A stretch of 64,000 nucleotides of DNA from Arthrobacter methylotrophus (GTDB taxonomy: Bacteria; Actinomycetota; Actinomycetes; Actinomycetales; Micrococcaceae): assembly GCF_039539965.1 (NCBI RefSeq), contig NZ_BAABED010000001.1:4278001-4342000 (forward strand), in the 5' to 3' direction. Of the stretch, positions 34,227 to 42,259 are shown in pieces. Position numbers and translations under genes: made by a program. The notes beneath the pieces were generated by a model. The model searched no databases, was not told the DNA's origin, and saw only the letters and a program-made list of their open reading frames with translations. How positions within the stretch are numbered: position 1 is the first letter of the stretch; every line of letters begins with the position of its first letter.

Positions 34227-34901
34227 GTGATCCGCGTGTTCAACATCCCCGCAATTACCTGGTCCCTCACGGCCGTCCTGCTGCTCAGCGGAAGCTACCA
34301 CGCCCTGCAGGCGGCACGGTCCCGCCAACGGACGGACCGGGTCAACAACATCCTCCATGCCCTCATGAACATCCTGATGGCCGCCATGCTCTGGAACCTG
34401 GCACCCACGACCATGCTGGCCCAGATCGCTGTCCTCACCGGCGCGGCATTGTGGTTTGTCATTCAGGCCGTCGCCCGTCCGGAATTCAAAACATTCTGTG
34501 CGGGCAATCAAGGCCGGCTCAAATGCGCTTACCACGCCCTCACCATGGCCGGCGCAGCCCTCATGCTCGCCATGATGAATCAAGGAACCACCCCCGCCCA
34601 GGGAACCGCCCCCGCCCAGACAATGACAATGCCCATGCCAGCCACCCACCACGCGATGGCAGCCGCACCCCAAAACACGGCTACGGCAATGTTTGATCAC
34701 TCACCCGCTCTGGCGATCCTGCCGACAATATTCTTCGGAGCCGCGGCGGTGGCCTTCCTCATCCTTCTGCTGCGTGGCCGGGCAACGGCAACCACTCCCT
34801 CCCACGCATCGGCACCCAGACTCCCCGTCCGCGCAGAACACGGGCTTGAAGCCCTCGGTGCCGCCGTCATGGCGCTGATGTTCGCCACCATGGCCGTATG
34901 A
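34227..34901 (+). CDS. DUF5134-like membrane protein, Met/His-rich
   Basis: 224 aa, GTG start at 34227. Predicted hydrophobic segments at about 8-25, 40-62, 65-85, 100-116, 158-180 and 205-222. Conserved-looking motif NNILHALMNILMAAMLWN and a Met/His-rich loop TMTMPMPATHHAMA (about 131-144). The pattern resembles DUF5134 proteins; function not established. Met/His clusters beside a copper enzyme suggest copper handling, but this is inference. A truncated paralog follows oxidase copy II (28549-28683), so it belongs to the ancestral amine unit. Confidence 0.65.
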   Translation: MIRVFNIPAITWSLTAVLLLSGSYHALQAARSRQRTDRVNNILHALMNILMAAMLWNLAPTTMLAQIAVLTGAALWFVIQAVARPEFKTFCAGNQGRLKCAYHALTMAGAALMLAMMNQGTTPAQGTAPAQTMTMPMPATHHAMAAAPQNTATAMFDHSPALAILPTIFFGAAAVAFLILLLRGRATATTPSHASAPRLPVRAEHGLEALGAAVMALMFATMAV

Positions 34902-34992
34902 CCCCCGACAACACTGCCCTATCCCGAGGGCCACACGGACACCGACGTCCCGACGGCCCAACTTCCTTACGAAGAAAACATAAGGAGACTTA

Positions 34993-36366
34993 ATGAGCGT
35001 TCAACCGGCTTCGAGAATCCGCGATGCGCGTGGGCATCTGCGGCTTCAGGCTGTCCCGGTGAGCGCAGCCACCGACCACCCCCAGACGGGATCCACCATG
35101 CCCTTTCCAGGCCTGCCGTGGCCGTTCTTGCGGTGTGTGGCAGCACTGGCCGATGCCCCTCTGACCCTGATAGCGGAGCAGCTACGTGATGCCATGCTCC
35201 CCTACTTGGGAAGCAGCGCGCTGGTCATCTTCACCGAAGACTGCACCGGGGGGCCACAGAAGAAAGCGGGCGAGGAAGACATCATTTCCCGGGTCTCGAT
35301 CGCCGAGCTTGACACGCTTCGCGCCGCCCTTTCGGATGAGACACCCTGGTTCGGAGAAGCCGAGATCGGCGGCAAACCCCGCCCCGTGCTCGCTCTGAAG
35401 CACGCCGCGAGTGGTGCCCTTCTCGTCCTCACGGATCCCCACCCGACCGGGCCAGGGCACAACACCGGGCTGGATGTCGTGACATATCTGTGGTGCATTG
35501 CCGCCCGGCGGATCCAGGAAAAAGTGGCCGACGCGCCGCCGTCGTACCTTTTGGAATCGCGGGCAGCCTCAGCTGAACGCGTCCGCGTGACGGCGGAACT
35601 GACCGATCTGCACTCCACAACCTTGGAAACCCTTCTGGCGGCCCTGCGCTCATCTTCCTTGGACAATGCAGCAGCCCGCTCAACCGTCACTGACCTCACT
35701 GCCAAAGCCTTGGTGAGGCTCCGCACGCTCAGCGACCGCACGATGCACTTGGCGGAAGAGCCCGTCGCCACAGCCTTCGAACGCCTACGGGAGGACCTGC
35801 GACCTCTCACGCGCTTCAGCGGCATTGAGGTCGAATTCATCAAACCGCCGCCGAATGGACGTGCGCTGCCTGGGGAAGTTGCCCACGCGGCACGGGCCAT
35901 CGTCCGCGGACTTGCGCTTGCCATGATGGAACAACCAGAGGTCAGCAGAGTCCGGACGCAGTGGGACTGCGACGGCGAAAACCTGCTGATCAACGTACGC
36001 GACGACGGCCGCGGCGCACTCACCGCCGACGCACCGAGCATCACCCGCCTGGACCGCCGGGTCCAGGCGCTTACAGGACAGTTGCGGATCGACGTCATGC
36101 CAGGCTGGGGTGCAGACGTCTTCGTCACGCTCCCCTTGGACCCACCGGCACGCCCGGCCGGGGATGTCGCCGGATGGAACCTTGCCGCCCGGGAACTCGA
36201 AGTCCTCCAGCACCTAGTCGCTGGACACCGCAACCGCACCATCGCCTCAACGCTGGGCATCAGCGAGAATACCGTCAAGTTCCACGTGCGGAACCTTTTC
36301 AGGAAGCTCGACGTCGGCTCACGCACCGAGGCGATCGCCCTGGCACACAGCCACGGACTCCGGTGA
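34993..36366 (+). CDS. Kinase-like ATPase domain fused to LuxR-type HTH regulator
   Basis: 457 aa; AAGGAG 6 nt before ATG 34993. The N-terminal third is a probable GAF-like sensor region. Residues about 190-390 resemble a histidine-kinase dimerisation/ATPase module (RVRVTAELTDLHSTTLETLL, then LLINVRDDGRG, and GWGADVFVTLPL). The last 60 residues are a LuxR HTH (LAARELEVLQHLVAGHRNRT, then ISENTVKFHVRNLFRKLDV). There is no receiver domain, so sensing and DNA binding lie in one chain. The D-H-x-phosphoacceptor is not obvious (DLHSTT may replace DLHD). It likely regulates the amine unit next to it. Confidence 0.72.
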   Translation: MSVQPASRIRDARGHLRLQAVPVSAATDHPQTGSTMPFPGLPWPFLRCVAALADAPLTLIAEQLRDAMLPYLGSSALVIFTEDCTGGPQKKAGEEDIISRVSIAELDTLRAALSDETPWFGEAEIGGKPRPVLALKHAASGALLVLTDPHPTGPGHNTGLDVVTYLWCIAARRIQEKVADAPPSYLLESRAASAERVRVTAELTDLHSTTLETLLAALRSSSLDNAAARSTVTDLTAKALVRLRTLSDRTMHLAEEPVATAFERLREDLRPLTRFSGIEVEFIKPPPNGRALPGEVAHAARAIVRGLALAMMEQPEVSRVRTQWDCDGENLLINVRDDGRGALTADAPSITRLDRRVQALTGQLRIDVMPGWGADVFVTLPLDPPARPAGDVAGWNLAARELEVLQHLVAGHRNRTIASTLGISENTVKFHVRNLFRKLDVGSRTEAIALAHSHGLR

Positions 36367-37071
36367 CGGTGTAACGCCCCGGCGGCACCGTGACAATCTG
36401 CGGCCCAGTCGAGGCACGACGGCACAATGTCGAAGAACTCGAGGCCCAGCCGCTGCGATGAAATGACGGTGTCCTTCAACCGGCACAAAAGACATCGTGA
36501 CCGACCTGCCTGGAACATTCCGTGCCTGGCACAAGGGCACAGTGATCCGGTCATGGTTGCTGAACCGTTCAAGAAGCGATCGCGAACGCCGTACCGACAC
36601 CTGCCATCACCGTTGCCCTTTTCGCCCGCTTTGCTTCCCGCGAAGACAGTTCCCCGCCAGGAAAATGGTCTCGGCTCTACGCAACCAGTTCGGCGGCCAT
36701 GCCACCCGTCCCTCCAAGTAGCACCCCTGGGACATGCGAGGTTCCCAGAACAGACCGTCTTCTGCGGTGCCGCGGAGCACTTCGTACCATTTGGGGCCGG
36801 ACCTTGACCTGCTCCTCAAGCTCGTGAACAGGGACGCAGGGCGCCATCCCTAGTTGTGGGTGTTTCGGCAGCCCGGATCTATCGCAGCAATTGCTGTGCG
36901 GCATCTCGGTGAAGTCGGGCGGCGTCCGGCCTGTTCGTCAGGGCCGCAGCCGATACGGTTTGCAGGCACCGGTAGACCGCAAGTCACCGGCGAGTGGAAC
37001 GAGCGTCGTCAGGGCGGGTCTGTCGCGTCGTTCAGGCTTCGGCGCCTGGCGTGCCGGGTGCCGGGAACCGG
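36367..37071. other. Intergenic region without recognised gene
   Basis: About 700 bp. On the minus strand 36607-36819 there is a protein-like frame (KWYEVLRGTAEDGLFWEPR), but it has no match I know and no good start. No strong hairpin or repeat noted. Confidence 0.35.
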
Positions 37072-37398
37072 TCAGGCTGCTAAGCCCACCATCCCCGCAG
37101 CGGTTAAGGCATCGCCGGGTGCCAGGATGCTGAGTCTGCAGTCAGCCTGGAAGGGATCAATATACGCTGGCAGGTGATGGGACTGCGAGCAGGCGTGCAG
37201 CTGCTGCAGTGCGGCCGGTTCGACCCGCGCGCGTGTCATGTCGATTTCTAGGGCCAGGCCTTCCATCAGGGCGTTGGCGCGTTTGAGGACCACATAGAGG
37301 GCCTGGATGCTCCGCGCCGTCACATGCCCTTGGGCCGCGACCCGCGCCTGGGAACAATCCAGGTCCACTCGGACCAGGATGCTGAGCTTGTCGTTCAT
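37072..37398 (-). CDS. Hypothetical STAS-like small protein
   Basis: 108 aa from ATG 37398, with GGCAGGAG 4-5 nt upstream. Pattern beta-alpha-beta: LSILVRVDLDCSQARVAAQG, then SIQALYVVLKRANALMEGLA and LEIDMTRARVEPAALQQLHA. This resembles STAS/anti-sigma-antagonist folds, without a clear phosphorylatable Ser. It may be a distant STAS protein or unrelated. Located directly left of the insertion sequence. Confidence 0.5.
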   Translation of the reverse strand: MNDKLSILVRVDLDCSQARVAAQGHVTARSIQALYVVLKRANALMEGLALEIDMTRARVEPAALQQLHACSQSHHLPAYIDPFQADCRLSILAPGDALTAAGMVGLAA

Positions 37399-37482
37399 GG
37401 TGCTCCTGCCTTCAGGTGTGCCGCGACGCTGCGGCCTCTGCAAGCGTAGGCATGAACTGTGGGGCACGCAACACCCCGACGA

Positions 37483-38835
37483 GACTCACCTATAGTGCTC
37501 GCGAAACGGGGTGCATGCCTCATTTGGGAAACGCTCGCGAAATCACGGGCCGCTACGGGCACGGCGGTGACGATGAGGGATGGACCTGTCGATGGCAACG
37601 CGTAGGGAAATCACGAAGAAGTACGCAGCCGATTATGCGAAGGCGTCCAAGAAAGCCAAAGGCGTGGTTCTCGACGAGCTCGTGGCTGTTACGGGATGGT
37701 CCCGGGCAAACGCCCGCCGCGCATTGGCCACGGCCCGTGCGCGAAAAGGCCGGGCGAAACCGGTAACGCGCAGGCCTCGGGGACGTACGTATGGCTATGA
37801 CACCCTCAAGGTCCTGATCTGTGTGTGGCGGCTGGCCGGGATGCCATCGGGCAAATACCTGGCCGCGACCATGGACCTCTGGCTGCCCAAGCTTCAGGCC
37901 TTCGGGGAACTGGACGCCAAGCGACTGACACCGGCAGTGGCGGCGCAGCTGATGCAGGTCTCCGGGGCGACGATCGACCGGCTGCTTAAGCCCACGAAGG
38001 ACGCGGACAGGCCCAAAGGGTTGTCCGCGACGAAGGCCGGGCCGTTGCTGCGGAACTCCATCACGGTCCGCAAGGCAGGGGACGAACACGAACAGGCGCC
38101 GGGGTTCATCGAAGCGGACATGGTCGTCCACTGCGGGCCCACCCTGGCCGGTGAATTCGCCAGGACCCTGACCGCCACGGACGTCTTCACCGGCTGGACC
38201 GAGAACGTCGCGGTCCGCAACGGGGCGCATAAATGGGTGCTCCCGGCCCTGGACGAAGTCGTGGCCCGGCTGCCCTTCCCCCTGGTCGGTCTGGATACCG
38301 ATAACGGCGGGGAATTCATCAACTACGCCCTGATCGCCTGGGCTGGTGACAAAGACATCTACTTCACCCGCTCCCGGCCGTACAAGTCCAACGACAACGC
38401 CCACGTCGAGCAGAAAAACGGTGATGTGGTCCGCCGCCATGCCTTCCACTACCGCTACGACACCACCGCCGAGCTCAAACTCCTCAACGCCCTCTACGAC
38501 CTCGTCCGGGTCCGGCTGAACCTGTTCACCGCCACCATCAAAGCAACCGGCTGGCGCTCAAACAAACACGGCAAGAAAACCCGCATTTACGACAAGCCAC
38601 GGACCCCGTACCAGCGCGTCGTCGATTCCGGGATCCTCACCACAGCCAAAGCCGCCGAACTCGCTCAACTAATGGAGATCACGAACCCGGCCGACCTCAC
38701 CCGGGGCATCACCAAAATCCAGACCCAGCTGATCGCCCTCGCCGCAGCGAAAACACAGGCCCTGGAGGACTCATCCACGCGAGCACAAATAGATGAGGCA
38801 CGCACAACACTTTCGCGAGCATCTTGACATGAGTC
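37483..38835 (+). mobile_element. Insertion sequence with integrase-type transposase
   Basis: Terminal inverted repeats: left TGCTCGCGAAACGGGGTGCA then TGCCTCAT (37496-37523); right, read inward, TGCTCGCGAAAGTGTTGTGC then GTGCCTCAT-like (ending 38821). An outer GACTCA on each side (37483 and 38835) at nearly equal distance suggests the ends extend there. No target duplication was found. One transposase gene fills the interior. Confidence 0.7.
37580..38827 (+). CDS. DDE (rve-core) transposase
   Basis: 415 aa (411 from the Met of MATRREITKKYAADYAKASK). N-terminal helix-turn-helix (VVLDELVAVTGWSRANARRA), then an integrase catalytic core with D180 (GFIEADMVVH), D241 (GLDTDNGGEF) and E277 (NAHVEQKNGD), so the triad is complete. 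Such proteins are annotated as integrase-core transposases in actinobacteria; exact IS family not assigned. The gene appears intact. Confidence 0.85.
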   Translation: MDLSMATRREITKKYAADYAKASKKAKGVVLDELVAVTGWSRANARRALATARARKGRAKPVTRRPRGRTYGYDTLKVLICVWRLAGMPSGKYLAATMDLWLPKLQAFGELDAKRLTPAVAAQLMQVSGATIDRLLKPTKDADRPKGLSATKAGPLLRNSITVRKAGDEHEQAPGFIEADMVVHCGPTLAGEFARTLTATDVFTGWTENVAVRNGAHKWVLPALDEVVARLPFPLVGLDTDNGGEFINYALIAWAGDKDIYFTRSRPYKSNDNAHVEQKNGDVVRRHAFHYRYDTTAELKLLNALYDLVRVRLNLFTATIKATGWRSNKHGKKTRIYDKPRTPYQRVVDSGILTTAKAAELAQLMEITNPADLTRGITKIQTQLIALAAAKTQALEDSSTRAQIDEARTTLSRAS

Positions 38836-39062
38836 GTTACGCACCCCTGGCGCAAGTACTATCCGTGAGTCTCGTCAGGTAGGAGTGGGGTAGTAGCCAG
38901 AAAGCACCCTGCCCCGTACCTTGGATGAAGGCCACCATATGTCGGGCTTCGCAAAAAGCGAACCGATGATCCTTTGCCGGACACGAACATCCGAAACGCA
39001 GCGCCGCGTCTCGGACACGACGAGGAAATACCGGGCGACGCCCGGCGTTCAGGAGGACCCCC

Positions 39063-39416
39063 ATGGCAGGTATGTTTGAACTCTTCATCGACGAGGAGAT
39101 GTGCTTCAGATTCAGACTCAAATCTCCCGGCGGAGACGTAGTGGCCGTCTCCCGGTCCTTTCCCGACAAGCTGGCTGCGGTGTCCGGCATCAGGGCCGTG
39201 CGCGAGTATGCCGGAATGGGACTGATCACGGACCTGTGCCCGGAGGTCCCGGTCCAGCCGTCATCAGCCGCGCCTCCGGCACCCGATACCCGACAACGAC
39301 CGTGGGCCCCGGCTGAGTGTCTTCCCGAGATGCGGCGTGCAAGCGCCACGGTATCCTATCGGCCGGCAGATCCGCGGCGGGTACCTGTAGGGGCCGGCCT
39401 GCACAAGGTTGCCTGA
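39063..39416 (+). CDS. DUF1508/YegP-domain protein
   Basis: 117 aa; GGAGGA 6 nt before ATG 39063. Residues 3-60 follow the YegP/DUF1508 pattern: MFELFIDEEMCFRFRLKSPG, then GDVVAVSRSFPDKLAAVSGI. The Pro/Arg-rich C-terminal half is extra and may be out-of-family readthrough. Function of the family is unknown. Confidence 0.65.
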   Translation: MAGMFELFIDEEMCFRFRLKSPGGDVVAVSRSFPDKLAAVSGIRAVREYAGMGLITDLCPEVPVQPSSAAPPAPDTRQRPWAPAECLPEMRRASATVSYRPADPRRVPVGAGLHKVA

Positions 39417-39467
39417 GGCGCAGACCCAGGTGAGGCGTGCCCAGTCAGAGCCCGGAGGTGGCATTGG

Positions 39468-39663
39468 AACATCGTCGATCAGGACGTCTCTGGGCACCTT
39501 CGGCATGCACCACGTCGTCCGCGTCGAAGGCTGGCCCGCCAGACAGCAGATTCAAGCTCGAACCTCACCGCTTCTTCGACAGGAACCCGACCTTGAACCT
39601 GCTGGCGGACATCGAAGCCACGCATGACGGACACTGCGGCACTGACGGTTTCCAGGGATGAAG
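39468..39663 (+). pseudogene. Relic of another amine oxidase (C-terminal part)
   Basis: Three frames together read NIVDQDV, TFGMHHVVRVEGWP and FKLEPHRFFDRNPTLNLLAD with DGHCGTDG. This follows the oxidase C-terminus NIVDQDLVVWYTFGMHHVVR, LEDWP, EPHGFFNQNPTLNLPTE and GGHCSTGN in order. It is frame-shifted, diverged from copies I and II, and lacks the rest of the gene. It probably came from a different oxidase paralog. Confidence 0.8.
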
Positions 39664-39934
39664 CGGCCAGGGAACTGCGGAAACTGAAGCCAGAAGAACT
39701 GGATCAGGAGAAGGACCAATCGGTACCCGGGATCCATCCGCAGCGGCAGCCGGGTACCGGCCTTTCTCCCGCCCGCAGTTCCCCGAATCCCCACTTCGTA
39801 CCCTAACCGTCAGGCCGTCGTCGTCAGCTTTTCCTCCGCACCGGTTTGCAGCGCGTACGGCCGCGCGGCGGCCGCGCGGTACCTGCCAGGAGGACCACGA
39901 CGCCGCTACCCATGTCGAGCATGGAAGCTGGTGA
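39664..39934. other. Short non-coding stretch with a hairpin
   Basis: CGGTACCCGG (about 39720) pairs with CCGGGTACCG (to about 39760), a 10-bp stem. No gene recognised. It separates the oxidase relic from the CoA-transferase and marks the right end of the decayed island. Confidence 0.4.
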
Positions 39935-41482
39935 TTATCGGGTCCCGCCACTTAGGGCGCCGACGGGGTAATGGTGCATACTGCCGGTTTCGATGAATCT
40001 CTGGTGCCAAGAGAGGGCTTCGTTGAGGAGATGCGGAGTGTGTTTTCCATAGCTCTCACGCTTGGCGCGGTCGAAGTAGTCCTGAAGCATTGGGCGGTAG
40101 TCGGGGTGTGTGCAGCGGTCAATGATCAGTTGTGCGCGCTGTTTCGGTGCGAGTCCACGAAGGTCCGCCAGGCCCTGTTCGGTAACGATGACCATGGTGT
40201 CGTGTTCGGTGTGGTCGACGTGGCTGACCATGGGCACGATGCCGGAGATGCTGCCTGCCTTGGCGGTACTGGGGGACATGAAGATCGAAAGCCAGCCGTT
40301 TCGGGCGAAGTCGCCGGAGCCGCCGATGCCGTTCATGACTTTGCTACCGGCGATGTGGGTGGAGTTGACGTTGCCGTAGATGTCGGCTTCTATCATGCCG
40401 TTCATCGCGATGCAGCCCAGACGGCGGATGAGCTCGGGGTGGTTGGAGATTTCCTGAGGGCGCAGCAGGATCCGCGTGCGGTAGAAGTCGAGGTTGTTGT
40501 TGAATTCCTTCATGCCAGCGGCGCTGAGCGAAAATGAGGTGGCGGAGGCCATCTTCAGCACGCCCTTGCGGATCAATTCGAGCATGCCGTCCTGGATGAC
40601 CTCGGTGTATGCGGTCAGGTCTTCGTAGCCGCTCTCGGACAGAGCGGCTAGTACCGCGTTGGCGATGTTGCCGACGCCGGATTGGAGCGGGAGCAGTTTC
40701 TTGGTCAGCCGGCCCTGTTTGATTTCATTGGTGAAGAAGTCCAGCAGGTGCCCTGCGATCCGCTGCGAGGCTTCATCGGGAGCGCTGAACGGCGAGTTCC
40801 GGTCCGGGGCGTCGGTGGCGACGACGGCGACGATTTTGGCGGGATCCACGCGCAGGTATGGTTCCCCTATGCGATCATCGGGTCTGATCAGCGGAATGGG
40901 TTTCCGATCAGGGGGCAGGGCTGTGCCGTAATAGATGTCATGCATTCCTTCCAGCCCTGCCGGCTGGAACCTGTTGACTTCGAGGATGACTTTATCTGCC
41001 TGTTCGAGCCAGGTCTTGTTGTTTCCGACCGAGGAGGACGGTATCAGCCGGCCATCCTCAAGGACACCTGCTACCTCGATCACGGCGACGTCGATATTGC
41101 CGAAGAATCCGGACCAGGTGTGCTGGGCCACGTGGCTGAGGTGCATGTCGATATAGTCGATCTCGCCATTGTTGATGCGTTCGCGCAGTGCCGGGTCGGA
41201 TTGGTACGGCAGGCGCAGCTCCATACCGTTGACTTTGGCCAGGGCGCCGTCGAGCTCGGGGGCAGTCGACGCGCCGGTGAGGACCTTAATCCGGAACGGA
41301 TCGCCCGCCGAGGCCGCCGCCTCCATCCGGGCCGCCAAGGCCTGCGGCACCGCCTTCGGGTAACCGGCTCCGGTGAAGCCACTCATGGCCACCGTCATGC
41401 CGGGTTTAATCAGACCGGCAGCCTGCTCAGCAGACATCAGCCGGTTGAACATGTCGGCGTTACGGATACGGTCCTGCATCAA
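39935..41482 (-). CDS. Acetyl-CoA hydrolase/transferase (succinyl-CoA:acetate CoA-transferase type)
   Basis: 515 aa, full length for the Cat1/AarC-like family, which moves CoA between succinyl-CoA or acetyl-CoA and acetate. N-terminal LIKPGMTVAMSGFTGAGYPK, central LPLQSGVGNIANAVLAAL, and C-terminal GNVNSTHIAGSKVMNGIGGS with GDFARNG. ATG start at 41482 (second Met next). Stands alone. Useful for acetate activation; not visibly linked to the amine genes. Confidence 0.88.
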   Translation of the reverse strand: MMQDRIRNADMFNRLMSAEQAAGLIKPGMTVAMSGFTGAGYPKAVPQALAARMEAAASAGDPFRIKVLTGASTAPELDGALAKVNGMELRLPYQSDPALRERINNGEIDYIDMHLSHVAQHTWSGFFGNIDVAVIEVAGVLEDGRLIPSSSVGNNKTWLEQADKVILEVNRFQPAGLEGMHDIYYGTALPPDRKPIPLIRPDDRIGEPYLRVDPAKIVAVVATDAPDRNSPFSAPDEASQRIAGHLLDFFTNEIKQGRLTKKLLPLQSGVGNIANAVLAALSESGYEDLTAYTEVIQDGMLELIRKGVLKMASATSFSLSAAGMKEFNNNLDFYRTRILLRPQEISNHPELIRRLGCIAMNGMIEADIYGNVNSTHIAGSKVMNGIGGSGDFARNGWLSIFMSPSTAKAGSISGIVPMVSHVDHTEHDTMVIVTEQGLADLRGLAPKQRAQLIIDRCTHPDYRPMLQDYFDRAKRESYGKHTPHLLNEALSWHQRFIETGSMHHYPVGALSGGTR

Positions 41483-41902
41483 GGCCCCTTCATTGGAACT
41501 TCCGCATCAACTCTACGTCGTGGAGGGTATTAAACCTCGTTTGTGAAGACGGATCGAAGCACCGCATGACCACGCTTTACGTCCCATTTGCGTGATCATG
41601 TCCTGCCGCGGCTGGACTGGTCCAGAGACCGGATGCGGGGCCGGAACCGGTCCTGACAGATGCTGAATTGATGTCGCCAAGTCTGGCCAGGGCCCGATTC
41701 CTGGCCCGCCGGCCTCATCGAAGCGGCCGGCCACGGAAAAGTCGACTTTGCCATCCCCGGCCTCCGGGAACACCTTCGCAAATACTCACGCGCCTGATCC
41801 GGCCAGCATTGAGATCCTGAGACCCTAAGTGGCGACGCTCCGAGCACGGGATTGCCCTGGAACATCGCTTGGACAGTTGCGGAGCGGAAAAAGCCGCCTT
41901 GG
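41483..41902. other. Intergenic region with an unidentified relic
   Basis: About 420 bp. Plus-strand 41685-41796 reads WPGPDSWPAGLIEAAGHGKV and DFAIPGLREHLRKYSRA before a stop, like the end of a lost protein I cannot name. Nothing else seen. Confidence 0.3.
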
Positions 41903-42259
41903 CTACTCGTTACCAGGCTCTCCCACCGGCGCTTCCGGCGGCCAGTCAATGTCCAGCTCGTAAACCTCATGCTTGCGCAAGTAGGCGGCGATGAAGGGGC
42001 AATGCGGAATGATTCGCTTGCCGGAGGCCACCACGTCGTCCAGGGCAAAGTGTGCCAGGACTTTGGCCAGCCCGCGGCCTTTGAACTGCGGACGGGTCTC
42101 CGTGTGCAGGAAGTCGATATGGCCGGGCTTGTCCATAAACTGCGAGATCACGGCAACTTCACCATCAACCAGCAGCTCGTAGCGGTGGAATTTGTCGTTC
42201 CTGACCGTCGTGACGTCCGGGCTGAACGACTCTGCGGTTGAATCCGTGAACTCAGTCAT
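41903..42259 (-). CDS. GNAT-type N-acetyltransferase (short YjdJ-like)
   Basis: 118 aa from ATG 42259. Single-domain short GNAT: DKFHRYELLVDGEVAVISQF, then HTETRPQFKGRGLAKVLAHF (acetyl-CoA loop, QFKGRGLA) and IIPHCPFIAAYLRKHEVY. Such short GNATs act on unknown substrates. Its start overlaps the acyltransferase stop (ATGA), so the two are co-translated. Confidence 0.85.
   Translation of the reverse strand: MTEFTDSTAESFSPDVTTVRNDKFHRYELLVDGEVAVISQFMDKPGHIDFLHTETRPQFKGRGLAKVLAHFALDDVVASGKRIIPHCPFIAAYLRKHEVYELDIDWPPEAPVGEPGNE

Noticed and set aside
37483..38835. Target-site duplication around the insertion sequence
   Set aside because: Flanks of neither the inner (37496/38821) nor the outer (37483/38835) ends show a matching direct repeat.
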